Below, one piece after another: positions 46,729 to 56,092 of a DNA stretch of 61,271 bases. A model generated the notes under the pieces. The model made no database searches and was not told where the DNA came from. It saw only the letters and a list, made by a program, of their open reading frames with translations. Source of the stretch: Hyphomicrobiales bacterium (GTDB lineage: Bacteria; Pseudomonadota; Alphaproteobacteria; Rhizobiales; Rhizobiaceae); the NCBI GenBank assembly GCA_017305835.1, contig JAFKJY010000060.1, forward strand, positions 1 through 61,271, in the 5' to 3' direction. Made by a program: the position numbers and the translations under genes. Each line of letters starts with the position of its first letter. Position 1 is the first letter of the stretch.

Positions 46729-47121
46729 TTGAACGCGCCCCAGTTCATCAAGACGCCTTCCGGCGAGGAGCTCGTCGTTCTTTCCCGTGCGGACTACGAC
46801 GCGCTGACGGCTCTTGCCGCCGAGGCTGAGGAGGATGCGGCCGACATCGCCGCCTATGATGCGGCGATTACCGCCCTGTCGGCCGGAACCGACGCGGCGT
46901 TGCCCGCCCCGGTCAGCGATGCGATCCACAAGGGCGCCAATCGCCTGCGTGCGATCCGTCAGTTCGCCGGGTTCACCCAGGCCGAGGTGGCGGAACGGGC
47001 AGACATCAGCCAGAGCTATCTCTCGGCGCTGGAAGCCGGCGCCCGCGCGCTCAACGACGACGTGGCGCATCGCCTCGCCCGTGCGCTCGACGTGCCGCTG
47101 GCGTGGGTCGCGCCGAGGTGA
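46729..47121 (+). CDS. Antitoxin: Phd/YefM-like N-terminus fused to XRE HTH
   Basis: The 130-residue protein starts at TTG 46729, preceded by AAAGGA. Residues 1-35 (APQFIKTPSGEELVVLSRADYDAL) are of the Phd/YefM toxin-binding type. Residues 70-130 are an XRE HTH (FTQAEVAERADISQSYLSALEAG). This joins a toxin-binding segment and a distinct DNA-binding domain. It is partner of the RelE toxin. Confidence 0.9.
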   Translation: MNAPQFIKTPSGEELVVLSRADYDALTALAAEAEEDAADIAAYDAAITALSAGTDAALPAPVSDAIHKGANRLRAIRQFAGFTQAEVAERADISQSYLSALEAGARALNDDVAHRLARALDVPLAWVAPR

Positions 47122-47229
47122 CCGTTCCAATGCGTCGCGGAGACCGCGCGACGCGCATTCGCAATTCGTTCCCAAGCTTTGGAGCCGACAGCCTGTGAGT
47201 CTGCAAGGTTCGGCACTATATCGGCCAAC

Positions 47230-49113
47230 ATGATGCTAGATACGGAAGATCAAGCCGGCGCCGGGGAGCGGATGTGGCGGCGGGTGGAGGGGGTGATCGA
47301 CCCCTTCGCCGACACCGACCGCGAGGTGCTGCCGCGCGGGGCGCTGCGCTTCATCCTGTTCTTCGCCAACCAGGCCAAGTTCGCCTTCATCCTGCTGCTG
47401 GTCATCGGCGGCGTGTCGGGCGCGGTCGACGCCGCGCTCTACTGGTCGGTCGGCAAGCTGATCGACATCCTCGACGCCTCCTCGCCGGCGACGCTGGTCG
47501 CCGACCACTGGCCGGAGCTGGTGGCGTTCCTCGTGCTGGTGCTGGTGATCCGCGCCGCGGTGATGATCGTCAACGCGCTGGTCGAGCAGCAGGTGATCGT
47601 GCCGCATTTCTACCAGCTCGTGCGCTGGCAGGCGTTCCGGCGCGTCATCGAGCAGCCCTACGAATTCTACCAGAACGACTTCGCCGGCCGCATCGCCACC
47701 AAGATCCTGCAGGGCGGCGAGGCCACGGGCGACTTCATCATCTCGTCGCTGCAAACGATGTGGAGCTTCCTCACCTTCGTCGTGCTGGCCGGCACCATCC
47801 TGTCGACGCTCGACCCGCTGATGGCTGTGGTGATGATCGTGTGGCTGGCCGCCTATCTGTGGACCGCCTGGCGGCTGCTGCCGCCGCTGCGCGCGGCCGG
47901 CCGGCGCACGGCCGACGAGCGCTCTGTGCTCAACGGCCGCCTCGTCGACGCCTTCACCAACATCATGGCGGTCAAGCTGTTCGACAGCGGCCGGCGCGAG
48001 CACGCCTATGTACGCGAGGGCATGCAGCGCTTCCTGACCGCGCTGAAGGCGATGACGCGCGCCATCACCAAGGTGCGCGGGGCGGTTGCGGTCATCAACG
48101 GCTTCATGATCGCGGCGGTGGCGATCCTGGCCGTGCGCAGCTGGATGAACGGCGACGCCACCACCGGCGCCATCGCCGCCGCGCTCGGCCTGTGCTTCCG
48201 GCTGAACCAGATGTCCGGCTACGTGATGTTCAACATCAACGGCCTGATCCGCAACTTCGCCACCGTGCAGGACGCCACCGGCACGATCTCGGTCGAGCCG
48301 GCGATCCGCGACGCGGCAGACGCCGAGGTGATGGCGCGGGCCCGCGGCGACCTGCGCTTCGAGGACGTGACCTTCAACTACGGGCGCGCGCGCGGCGTGG
48401 TCTCGCATCTCGACCTGCACATCAAGCCCGGAGAGCGGGTGGCGCTGGTCGGGCCGTCGGGCGCCGGCAAGACGACGCTCGTCAACCTGGCGCTGCGCCT
48501 GTTCGACGTCGAGAGCGGCCGCATCCTGCTCGACGGCAAGGACATACGCGGCCTCACCCAGGCCTCGCTCAGGGCGCAGTTCGGCGTCGTCAGCCAGGAG
48601 CCGCTGTTGATGCACCGCTCGATCCGCGACAACATCGCCTACGGCAAGCCGGGCGCGACCGAGGAGGAGATCGTCGCTGCGGCAAAGAAGGCCTCGGCGC
48701 ACGAGTTCATCCTCAACGCCAGCGATCCCAAGGGCCGCACCGGCTACGACGCCTTCGTCGGCGAGCGCGGCGTCAAGCTGTCCGGTGGCCAGCGCCAGCG
48801 CATCGCGATTGCCCGCATGATGCTGAAGAACGCGCCGATCCTGATCCTCGACGAGGCCACCTCGGCGCTCGATTCGGAAGTGGAGGCGGCGATTCAGGAC
48901 AGCCTGTTCGCGATGATGGAGGGCAAGACGGTGGTCGCCGTCGCCCACCGGCTTTCGACGATCGCGGCGCTCGACAGGCTGATCGTGCTCGACGAGGGCC
49001 GCATCGTGGAAGAAGGCACGCATGACGAGCTGGTGGCGCGCGGCGGGCTCTACGCGCAGCTCTGGAAGCGGCAGTCGGGCGGCTTCCTGCCCGAGCGGCT
49101 GGCGGCGGAATAG
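47230..49113 (+). CDS. ABC exporter (fused membrane and ATPase), second of a pair
   Basis: The 627-residue half-exporter is related to the first over its whole length (shared [33 protein letters not shown]). It has Walker A GPSGAGKTT, signature [16 protein letters not shown], Walker [15 protein letters not shown] and [14 protein letters not shown] 47230 is preferred to the TTG at 47179. It is separated from the first exporter by the relE module. Confidence 0.9.
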   Translation: MMLDTEDQAGAGERMWRRVEGVIDPFADTDREVLPRGALRFILFFANQAKFAFILLLVIGGVSGAVDAALYWSVGKLIDILDASSPATLVADHWPELVAFLVLVLVIRAAVMIVNALVEQQVIVPHFYQLVRWQAFRRVIEQPYEFYQNDFAGRIATKILQGGEATGDFIISSLQTMWSFLTFVVLAGTILSTLDPLMAVVMIVWLAAYLWTAWRLLPPLRAAGRRTADERSVLNGRLVDAFTNIMAVKLFDSGRREHAYVREGMQRFLTALKAMTRAITKVRGAVAVINGFMIAAVAILAVRSWMNGDATTGAIAAALGLCFRLNQMSGYVMFNINGLIRNFATVQDATGTISVEPAIRDAADAEVMARARGDLRFEDVTFNYGRARGVVSHLDLHIKPGERVALVGPSGAGKTTLVNLALRLFDVESGRILLDGKDIRGLTQASLRAQFGVVSQEPLLMHRSIRDNIAYGKPGATEEEIVAAAKKASAHEFILNASDPKGRTGYDAFVGERGVKLSGGQRQRIAIARMMLKNAPILILDEATSALDSEVEAAIQDSLFAMMEGKTVVAVAHRLSTIAALDRLIVLDEGRIVEEGTHDELVARGGLYAQLWKRQSGGFLPERLAAE

Positions 49114-49117
49114 GCTG

Positions 49118-49441
49118 GTGAGCCTGCGCCTGCCCGGCAACCTGTCCTCGTCGCGCCCGGCCTCGGCGTCGGAGGGCGCGTTCGACGCGTTCGGCCACGA
49201 GATCATGGCGGAGAAGGCGGCGGTCCTCGGCCGTGCCGGCGACAAGGCCGGCGAGTGCCTGCGCCGGCTGCGCGAATGCGAGGCGGGGACGCCCGAGCGT
49301 GCCGCCGCGCTGAAGGCCGCCGCGCAGGCGGTGCACGCCTGGTTCATCCAGCGCGAGATCTGCGGCCTGCGCCGCCACCACGACGTGATCCGCGAGCTTG
49401 CCATCCCGCGCGAGGTGCTGGTGCGGCTGGGCGCGAGCTGA
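49118..49441 (+). CDS. DUF6665 family protein
   Basis: The 107-residue protein starts at GTG 49118, 4 bp after the exporter stop. The core FDAFGHEIMAEKAAVLGRAG and VHAWFIQREICGLRRHHDVIRELAIPREVLVRLGA matches the DUF6665 helical family of Rhizobiales. The function is unknown; it is probably co-transcribed with the exporter. Confidence 0.85.
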   Translation: MSLRLPGNLSSSRPASASEGAFDAFGHEIMAEKAAVLGRAGDKAGECLRRLRECEAGTPERAAALKAAAQAVHAWFIQREICGLRRHHDVIRELAIPREVLVRLGAS

Positions 49442-49519
49442 GCCGCAGGCTGGCCTCGCGCGCGGCCGTCGGCTAGGGTCCGGCCGGATTTCACCGCGGC
49501 GAGCGAGGAGAGGGCGGAC

Positions 49520-49945
49520 CTGATCCCCGACACCGGAACAGATCGAGCGGCGCACCGGGCCGGCAGCCGGATCGCGGGGATCGCCGCGCTCTTCCTGTTC
49601 GCGCTGGCGCTGCTGTGCGCCGGCGCCCGCGCGCCCGACGAGCTGGCGGTGGCCGGCCGGCCGGCGCTCAGTTCGGTGCGCGCCGCTTTCATCGCCGTCG
49701 TACCCGACCGGGTGGCGGTGGCGGTGCGCCCGTTCGGGTCCGCCGGCAACCGCCAATGGCTCGCCACGGCCCCGCGCGACCGCGGCGCCGGCGCATTGCC
49801 GGTCCAGGCCGCGCTGGCCACGGTCGCGGCCGATGCCGCGATCGTCGGCGGAAGCGCTGGCCGGGCAGCGCAGGCGCAGCAGGATGCGCCGCGCCCGGCT
49901 TCGGCCAGCCCGTTCGAGGCGCGGGCGCCGCCGGCCGCGGCCTGA
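49520..49945 (+). CDS. Possible membrane-anchored protein (uncertain start)
   Basis: The frame from CTG 49520 to the TGA at 49943-49945 encodes 141 residues with one strong hydrophobic segment (IAGIAALFLFALALLCAGA) near the N-terminus and an Ala/Pro/Arg-rich remainder. GAGGAGAGG precedes the CTG by 7 bp. No ATG, GTG or TTG exists between the DUF6665 stop, which is in the same frame, and the hydrophobic segment; GTG 49649 would remove it. No family is recognised. Confidence 0.4.
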   Translation: MIPDTGTDRAAHRAGSRIAGIAALFLFALALLCAGARAPDELAVAGRPALSSVRAAFIAVVPDRVAVAVRPFGSAGNRQWLATAPRDRGAGALPVQAALATVAADAAIVGGSAGRAAQAQQDAPRPASASPFEARAPPAAA

Positions 49946-50038
49946 TTCCGCCTGCGGGCTTCATCTTCGACAGACCGAGAAACACAGGCATGCCGGCCGC
50001 CGCGCGGCGGCGTAGCGCGTGCCCGAAAGGAACATCGC

Positions 50039-50173
50039 ATGAGCGAGCAGAAGGACGATAACAAGGACGATCACGTGCACTTCCAGTCGGCCTGGACCGG
50101 CAATGTGATCATGATCGCGGCCATCGTGGCGATCATCGTGGCCGCGCTGGTCTACAAGGAATATTTCGCCTGA
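50039..50173 (+). CDS. 44-residue single-pass membrane peptide
   Basis: It starts at ATG 50039, preceded by AAAGGAAC. A charged N-terminus (SEQKDDNKDDHVHF) is followed by the helix NVIMIAAIVAIIVAALVY and a short EYFA end, an N-in or N-out single-span topology like small respiratory-complex subunits. It lies 249 bp upstream of petA on the same strand. A role with the bc1 complex is only an inference. The space 50174-50422 shows no gene; it should hold the petA promoter. Confidence 0.7.
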   Translation: MSEQKDDNKDDHVHFQSAWTGNVIMIAAIVAIIVAALVYKEYFA

Positions 50174-50422
50174 CCGGAGACCGCGCCGCAGCCCCTTGCG
50201 AGCCGCGGCGCGGAGCCTCGCGGGGACCCTTCGCGCAGCCCCCGCGACAAACTGCCCACAAAGCGCGGCGATGTCTGGACAAGGCATGCCTTCGCGCATA
50301 GAAACCAACGCCGAATGCCGGGGGATTCCGCGAGGGGGCCGCCGCTGTTGCAATGGCAGCGAGGCAGGCGCGGAACGGCTGAAAAGTGCCGGCGAGAATA
50401 CTTGGCGAAAGGAAGCTTGTTA

Positions 50423-50986
50423 GTGAGCGCGACCGAATCGACCGAACCGACCCGCCGCGATTTTCTCTACATAGCCACCGGAATGGCCGGCGTCGTCGGC
50501 GTCGGCGCGACGGCATGGCCGTTCATCGACCAGATGCGGCCGGACGCCTCGACGCTGGCGCTGTCGACCGTCGAGGTCGACGTGGCCTCGCTCGAGCCGG
50601 GCATGTCGCTGACGGTGAAGTGGCGCGGCAAGCCCGTCTTCATCCGCAACCGCACCGACAAGGAAGTCGAGGAGGCCAAGGCCGTCTCGATCGACGAGCT
50701 GAAGGACCCGCTGGCGCGCAACGCCAACATCGCCGCCGACGCGCAGGCGACCGACGCCGACCGCTCCGCCGGCGAGGGCAAGGAGAACTGGCTGGTGATG
50801 ATCGGCGTGTGCACCCATCTGGGCTGCATCCCGCTCGGCCAGTCCGGCGAGTTCGGCGGCTGGTTCTGCCCCTGCCACGGCTCCGTGTACGACACGGCGG
50901 GCCGCATCCGCAAAGGCCCCGCGCCGGAGAACATGGCGGTGCCGGTCTTCGCCTTCACCTCTGACACGAAGATCCGGATCGGTTAG
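50423..50986 (+). CDS. petA: Ubiquinol-cytochrome c reductase iron-sulfur (Rieske) subunit
   Basis: The 187-residue protein has a Tat-type N-terminus [11 protein letters not shown], one membrane helix to about residue 35, and the 2Fe-2S cluster ligands C130 and H132 (CTHLGC) and C149 and H152 (CPCHGS), with C135 and C151 forming the disulfide. The GTG start is preceded by AAAGGAAG. It transfers electrons from ubiquinol to cytochrome c1. First gene of petABC. Confidence 0.95.
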   Translation: MSATESTEPTRRDFLYIATGMAGVVGVGATAWPFIDQMRPDASTLALSTVEVDVASLEPGMSLTVKWRGKPVFIRNRTDKEVEEAKAVSIDELKDPLARNANIAADAQATDADRSAGEGKENWLVMIGVCTHLGCIPLGQSGEFGGWFCPCHGSVYDTAGRIRKGPAPENMAVPVFAFTSDTKIRIG

Positions 50987-51000
50987 GAAGGTCGCCACAG

Positions 51001-52305
51001 ATGAGTTCCATGCAGCATTCGACCTACACCCCGAAATCCGGACTCGGCCGCTGGATCGACGCGCGGCTGCCGCTGCCGCGGCTGGTCTACGATTCGTTCG
51101 TCGCCTATCCGGTGCCGCGCAACTTGAACTACGCCTACACGTTCGGCGGTATCCTCTCGATCATGCTGGTCGTGCAGATCGTCACCGGCATCGTGCTGGC
51201 CATGCACTACAGCGCCAATACCGGCATCGCGTTCGACTCGGTCGAGAAGATCATGCGCGACGTCAATTCCGGCTGGCTGCTGCGCTACATGCACTCCAAC
51301 GGCGCGTCGTTCTTCTTCATCGCCGTCTACGTGCACATCTTCCGCGGCCTCTACTACGGCTCCTACAAGGCGCCGCGCGAGCTGCTGTGGATCCTCGGCT
51401 GCATCATCTACCTGCTGATGATGGCGACCGGCTTCATGGGCTACGTGCTGCCGTGGGGCCAGATGAGCTTCTGGGGCGCCACCGTCATCACCGGCTTCTT
51501 CACCGCCATCCCGCTGGTCGGCGAGTGGGTCCAGCAGCTCCTGCTCGGCGGCTTCGCTGTCGACAACCCGACGCTCAACCGCTTCTTCTCGCTGCACTAC
51601 CTGCTGCCGTTCATGATCGCCGGCGTGGTCGTGCTGCACGTCTGGGCGCTGCACGTCACCGGCCAGACCAACCCGACCGGCATCGAGGTCAAGACCAAGG
51701 GCGACACCGTCCCGTTCTCGCCGCACGCCTCGGCCAAGGACGGGTTCGCGATGGTGATCTTCCTGCTCGTCTTCGCCTACTTCATCTTCTACATCCCGAA
51801 CTTCCTCGGCCATCCGGACAACTACACCGAGGCCAACCCGCTGAAGACGCCGGCCCATATCGTGCCGGAATGGTACTACCTGCCGTTCTACGCGATCCTG
51901 CGCGCCATCACCTTCAACATCGGGCCGATCAACTCCAAGCTCGGTGGCGTGCTCGCCATGTTCGGCGCGATCGCGGTGCTGTTCGTGGTGCCGTGGCTCG
52001 ACACCTCCAAGGTGCGCTCGGCGGTCTACCGGCCTTGGTACAGGCTGTTCTTCTGGCTGCTGGTGGCCGACGCGATCTTCCTCGGCTGGCTGGGCTCGCG
52101 CCCCGCCGAGGGCGCCTACGTCGCCATGGCCCAGATCGGCACGCTCTACTATTTCGCCTTCTTCATCGTGCTGATGCCGCTGCTCGGCCTGATCGAGACG
52201 CCGAAGCGGCTGCCCAACTCGATCACCGAGGCGGTGCTCGAGAAGCACCGACGCAAGGCGGGCGACGCGGCGCAGCCGGCGGCGGCGCCGGGCCACGAAG
52301 CCTGA
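51001..52305 (+). CDS. petB: Cytochrome b
   Basis: The 434-residue bc1 subunit has eight membrane helices, carries two hemes b and both quinol sites. Heme His pairs occur in helices B and D ([17 protein letters not shown] and [21 protein letters not shown]). The Qo loop shows GATVIT and [15 protein letters not shown]. The C-terminal 25 residues are Ala-rich. It starts 14 bp after petA. Confidence 0.96.
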   Translation: MSSMQHSTYTPKSGLGRWIDARLPLPRLVYDSFVAYPVPRNLNYAYTFGGILSIMLVVQIVTGIVLAMHYSANTGIAFDSVEKIMRDVNSGWLLRYMHSNGASFFFIAVYVHIFRGLYYGSYKAPRELLWILGCIIYLLMMATGFMGYVLPWGQMSFWGATVITGFFTAIPLVGEWVQQLLLGGFAVDNPTLNRFFSLHYLLPFMIAGVVVLHVWALHVTGQTNPTGIEVKTKGDTVPFSPHASAKDGFAMVIFLLVFAYFIFYIPNFLGHPDNYTEANPLKTPAHIVPEWYYLPFYAILRAITFNIGPINSKLGGVLAMFGAIAVLFVVPWLDTSKVRSAVYRPWYRLFFWLLVADAIFLGWLGSRPAEGAYVAMAQIGTLYYFAFFIVLMPLLGLIETPKRLPNSITEAVLEKHRRKAGDAAQPAAAPGHEA

Positions 52306-52337
52306 ATGCGGACTTGGGGTTCGAAAGGGGTTTTTGA

Positions 52338-53195
52338 ATGAAGACGATCCTCAAGGCAGTGGCCGCGCTCGGCCTCGGGCTGACGATTTCGGGCGCTGCC
52401 CTCGCGCAGGAAGAGCACGCCGCGGAGGCGACGCCGCACTACCCGCTGGTGAAGCCGGTCGAGCAGAACTGGTCCTTCGCCGGGCCGTTCGGCACCTATG
52501 ACAAGGCGCAGCTCCAGCGCGGCCTCAAGGTCTACCGCGAGGCCTGCTCGGCCTGCCATTCGATGAACCTGGTGGCGTTCCGCTCGCTGCAGGACCTCGG
52601 CTACTCCGAGGCGCAGGTGAAGACGCTCGCCGCCGAATACACGATCAACGACGGCCCGAACGCCGACGGCGAGATGTTCGAGCGGCCGGGCCTGCCGTCC
52701 GACCATTTCCCGGCGCCGTTCCCGAACCACGAGGCGGCAGCCGCCGCCAACAATGGCGCAGCACCCCCCGACTTCTCGCTGATCGCCAAGGCGCGGGCGG
52801 TGGAGCGCGGCTTCCCGCAGTTCGTCTTCGACATCTTCACCCAGTATGCGGAGGGCGGGCCGGACTACATCTACAACCTGCTGACCGGCTACCAGGAGAA
52901 GGCGCCCGAGGGCATCACCATCCAGGACGGCACCTACTACAACCCGCACTTCATCTCGGGCCCGGCGCTGGCCATGCCGCCGCCGCTGTCGGACGGCCAG
53001 ATCACCTATGACGACGGCTCGCCGGAGACGGTCGCCCAGTATGCGCATGACGTCGCCGCGTTCCAGATGTGGGCTGCCGAGCCGCATCTCGAAGCCCGCA
53101 AGAAGACCGGCTTCGTCGTGATGATCTTCCTGCTCGTCTTCGGCGGCCTGGTCTATCTGACCAAGCGCAAGGTGTGGGCCAACGAGGCCCACTGA
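52338..53195 (+). CDS. petC: Cytochrome c1
   Basis: The 285-residue heme protein has a signal peptide (residues 1-23, cleavage after ALA), a covalent heme site C70-S-A-C73-H74, and a C-terminal anchor (TGFVVMIFLLVFGGLVYL) ending TKRKVWANEAH. The probable sixth heme ligand is the Met in ALAMPPPLSDG. It passes electrons to soluble cytochrome c. Confidence 0.95.
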   Translation: MKTILKAVAALGLGLTISGAALAQEEHAAEATPHYPLVKPVEQNWSFAGPFGTYDKAQLQRGLKVYREACSACHSMNLVAFRSLQDLGYSEAQVKTLAAEYTINDGPNADGEMFERPGLPSDHFPAPFPNHEAAAAANNGAAPPDFSLIAKARAVERGFPQFVFDIFTQYAEGGPDYIYNLLTGYQEKAPEGITIQDGTYYNPHFISGPALAMPPPLSDGQITYDDGSPETVAQYAHDVAAFQMWAAEPHLEARKKTGFVVMIFLLVFGGLVYLTKRKVWANEAH

Positions 53196-53221
53196 CCGCC
53201 GGCCGCGATCACCGGATGTTT

Positions 53222-53248
53222 CAGGGCGCCCGCGAGGCGCCCTGTTTC
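53222..53248 (+). terminator. Terminator of the petABC operon
   Basis: The stem CAGGGCGCC / GGCGCCCTG with loop CGCGA, followed by TTTCG, lies 27 bp after petC. Confidence 0.85.
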
Positions 53249-53304
53249 GTCGAGGTGGGCGAAGGTTGCGGCGGGAGTCGCATATGAATGCGCGCGGCCG
53301 ATTA

Positions 53305-53442
53305 CCCCCACCCCCGACCCCTCCCCACAAGGGGGAGGGAGACGCCGTCATTGCCGTTCAAGCTGAATCCGTTGAAACCCTGCGCCACACGGTGCCAGGT
53401 CAAGGTCTCCCTCCCCCTTGTGGGGAGGGGTCAGGGTGGGGG
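53305..53442. repeat. Long intergenic palindromic repeat, family C
   Basis: The left arm begins CCCCCACCCCCGACCCCTCC and contains ACAAGGGGGAGGGAGAC; the right arm is its complement ending GGTCAGGGTGGGGG. The arms are about 38 bp and the spacer about 61 bp. Layout is like family A, but the arm sequence differs. It fills the gap between petC and the dehydrogenase gene. Confidence 0.85.
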
Positions 53443-53487
53443 CATTCTTCCCAAGCGATGGACCCGCAAAAAACGGGAGAGGGAAAG

Positions 53488-54363
53488 CTACCGAGCCTTC
53501 CCCAGCCGGCTTTCCACCACCGCGGCGATGCCGTCCGAAAGCGCGTCGGCCTTCGGCGGCGGCGCATCCGCCGCGCCCATGCGCTCCTGCACCTCGGCGA
53601 TCTCGGCGGCGAGCGCGCCGTTGAGGCCGAGCTCGGCAATCGTCGCCGCGCTCTCGCGCATCCCGGCGGCGCGCCGCCTGCCGTGGCGCAGCGTCCGCTC
53701 GAACTCGTAGGCCGCAAAGTCCGGCCAGCCGAGGCCGGGGAAGTCGCGCGCCAGCGAGCCGTAGACCTCGTCGAAGCAGCCCGACGCCCGCGCCGCGAGC
53801 AGGCACTCGACGGTGACCGCCTCCAGCCCCTTCACGAAGAGCGAGCGCACCATCTTGATGGCGGTGGCCGCGCCGACCGCCTCGCCCGCCACGCGGAAGG
53901 AGAAGTCGAGGCGCTTCAATTCCGGCTCGAGCGCGGCTGCCGCGGCCCCCGCGATCAGCACCGGCGTGCGGTGGCCGCGCGGGTGGACCGGCGCCATCAC
54001 CGCCATGTCGAGATAGCGCGCGCCCCTGGCCTCGACGAGCGCGGCGCTGGCGCGCTTGCGGCCGGGGGAGACCGAGTTGATGTCGACGACGAGCCGGCCG
54101 GCCCGCAGGTGCGGTGCGATCGCCTCGACCGCCGCGAGGCTCTGGTCGGCCGTCACCGCGCTGACGATCCAGTCGGCATCGCCGAGCGCGGCCGGCGTCT
54201 CCGCCACCTCGATGCCGCGCCCGGCGATCGCGGCGCGCATGCCGGGCTCGCCGAGCAGGATGTCGTAGGCGCAGAAGCGCAGGCCGGGGTCATGGGCGGC
54301 GAGCGTCTGGTGAAAAGCCCGCGCGGCCTCGCCGAAGCCGATGAAGCCGATCGAAAGGCTCAT
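53488..54363 (-). CDS. NAD(P)-dependent dehydrogenase, 3-hydroxyisobutyrate/6-phosphogluconate type (DUF1932)
   Basis: The 291-residue protein has a Rossmann domain GFIGFGEAARAFHQTL, substrate region DINSVSPGRKRAS, catalytic Lys in KMVRSLFVKGLEAVTVE, and a C-terminal DUF1932-type helical domain. It is last in the aromatic-catabolic cluster, overlapping the tautomerase stop (ATGA). It may oxidise or reduce a 2-hydroxy/2-oxo dicarboxylate intermediate; the substrate is unknown. Confidence 0.85.
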   Translation of the reverse strand: MSLSIGFIGFGEAARAFHQTLAAHDPGLRFCAYDILLGEPGMRAAIAGRGIEVAETPAALGDADWIVSAVTADQSLAAVEAIAPHLRAGRLVVDINSVSPGRKRASAALVEARGARYLDMAVMAPVHPRGHRTPVLIAGAAAAALEPELKRLDFSFRVAGEAVGAATAIKMVRSLFVKGLEAVTVECLLAARASGCFDEVYGSLARDFPGLGWPDFAAYEFERTLRHGRRRAAGMRESAATIAELGLNGALAAEIAEVQERMGAADAPPPKADALSDGIAAVVESRLGKAR

Positions 54364-55415
54364 GCGAAGACCTCCCCGTCGAACAGTTTGCGCGCCGTGC
54401 GCAGCACGCCGGCCGACTGCACGTTGCCGGCCGGGTCCAGCGTCGCCAGCACGGTGAACTCGCCGGTCGGGTGCTCGATCGACAGCGCCTTGAATGAGCC
54501 CTCGGGGACCGCCGCGATCTCGCACGCAGGGCCTTCCGGCAGCAGGCAGGCGGTGGCGACCGAGACGGCGCCGAGCACGCCGATCGCGGCATGCACGCGG
54601 TGCGGGATGAAGGTGCGCGTCGAGATCGCGCCGCCGCCCGTGGCCGGGCTCACCAGCGTCATCTTGGGCACCGAGCTTTCCTTCACGTCGCCGAGGTTCA
54701 TCAGCGGCCCGGCCTTCAGCCGGATCGCCTCGACGCGCGCCTTCAGCGCCGCGTTCGCCTCGATCTCCTTCGGGCTCTCCGCCCCGGTCAGGCCGAAATC
54801 GGCGGCGCGCATGACCACGCAGGGCATGCCGTTGTCAATCAGCGTGCAGGCGACGCCGTCGATCGTGTCGACCGGGTTGCCGGTCGGCAGCAGCGCGCCG
54901 CAGGAGGAGCCGGCCGTGTCCTCGAAGACGATGTTGACGGGCGCGGCCGTGCCCGGCACGCCGTCGATGCGGGCGTCGCCGTCATAGGTGACGCGGCCGC
55001 CCGGCGTCGGAAACGTCGCCACCGCGACCTGGCCGGTGTTCTCCATGAAGATGCGCACCGGCGTCTCGCCGTCGCGGGCCGCGACCAGCCCGCGCTCGAC
55101 CGCGAAGGGGCCGATGCCGGCGAGGATGTTGCCGCAGTTCTGCGCGTCGGTGACGATCGGCTGGTCGACGAAGACCTGCAGGAACAGATAGTCGACGTCG
55201 ACGTCCGGCCGCGCCGACTTCCGCACCACCGCGACCTTGGAGGTGAGCGGGTCGGCGCCGCCCAGCCCGTCGATCTGGCGCGGGTCGGGCGAGCCCATGA
55301 CGCGCAGCAGGAAGACGTCGCGCGCTTCCGTGCCGGCCGGCAGGTCGCCGGCGAGGAAATAGCCGCCCTTCGAGGTCCCGCCGCGCATCCACATGCAGCG
55401 GATGCCCTCAGACAT
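54360..55415 (-). CDS. galD: 4-oxalomesaconate tautomerase, PrpF/GalD-like
   Basis: The 351-residue PrpF-family isomerase has the N-terminal [19 protein letters not shown] and [24 protein letters not shown], with the catalytic Cys in the NCGN segment, and a second half with [18 protein letters not shown]. GalD isomerises the keto form of 4-oxalomesaconate in gallate degradation; PrpF isomerises aconitate. The GalB-like and aldolase neighbours favour GalD. It overlaps the aldolase by 8 bp. Confidence 0.87.
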   Translation of the reverse strand: MSEGIRCMWMRGGTSKGGYFLAGDLPAGTEARDVFLLRVMGSPDPRQIDGLGGADPLTSKVAVVRKSARPDVDVDYLFLQVFVDQPIVTDAQNCGNILAGIGPFAVERGLVAARDGETPVRIFMENTGQVAVATFPTPGGRVTYDGDARIDGVPGTAAPVNIVFEDTAGSSCGALLPTGNPVDTIDGVACTLIDNGMPCVVMRAADFGLTGAESPKEIEANAALKARVEAIRLKAGPLMNLGDVKESSVPKMTLVSPATGGGAISTRTFIPHRVHAAIGVLGAVSVATACLLPEGPACEIAAVPEGSFKALSIEHPTGEFTVLATLDPAGNVQSAGVLRTARKLFDGEVFA

Positions 55416-56079
55416 ATTTCAGCCCCTTGGCGGCGAGCTTGTCGCGCATGCCGTAGATGTCGAGGCCGAGTTCGCCGGCGGCGAGCCGCCGGCGCTTCTC
55501 CTCCTCGTTGGCGACGCGCTTCTGCGCCGCCTTCAGCACGTCGGCCGCCTCCTCGCGGCGCACGACGCAGACGCCGTCGTCGTCGGCGACGATCACGTCG
55601 CCCGGATGGACCAGCGCGCCGGCGCAGACGACCGGCACGTTGACCGAGCCGAGCGTCTCCTTGACGGTTCCCTGCGCGAACACTGCCTTCGACCAGACCG
55701 GGAAGCCCATCCTCGTCAGGTCGCGCACGTCGCGGACGCCGGCGTCGATGACCAGCCCGACGCCGCCGCGCGCCTGCATGGAGGTCGCCAGCAGGTCGCC
55801 GAAATAGCCGTCCTCGCAGGGGCTGGTGGGGGCGAGCACGAGGATGTCGCCGGCCTTCACCTGCTCGATCGCCACATGCACCATCCAGTTGTCGCCGGGC
55901 GGGGCGGAGATGGTCACGGCCGAGGCCGCCACCTGCGCGCCGGCATAGATCGGCCGCATATGGGCGGCGAGCAGGCCCTTGCGGCCCTGCGCCTCGTGCA
56001 CCGTCGCCACGCCGCATTCGGCGAGGCCGGCGATCACGGCCGCGTCGGCGCGCTCGATGTTGCGGACAACCACGCTCAT
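55408..56079 (-). CDS. galC: 4-carboxy-4-hydroxy-2-oxoadipate aldolase, RraA family
   Basis: The 223-residue protein of the HMG/CHA aldolase (RraA-like) family has [25 protein letters not shown] and [27 protein letters not shown], with the catalytic Arg and metal Asp in DAGVRD, and [24 protein letters not shown]. LigK/GalC splits CHA into pyruvate and oxaloacetate, so this is the carbon-splitting end of the pathway. Confidence 0.88.
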   Translation of the reverse strand: MSVVVRNIERADAAVIAGLAECGVATVHEAQGRKGLLAAHMRPIYAGAQVAASAVTISAPPGDNWMVHVAIEQVKAGDILVLAPTSPCEDGYFGDLLATSMQARGGVGLVIDAGVRDVRDLTRMGFPVWSKAVFAQGTVKETLGSVNVPVVCAGALVHPGDVIVADDDGVCVVRREEAADVLKAAQKRVANEEEKRRRLAAGELGLDIYGMRDKLAAKGLKYV

Positions 56080-56092
56080 CGTTTCCCCTCCA

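Noticed and set aside
47236..50064. A long minus-strand frame of 942 codons opposite the second ABC exporter
   Set aside because: The plus strand has clear ABC motifs throughout. The opposite frame is an antisense artefact of high third-position GC.
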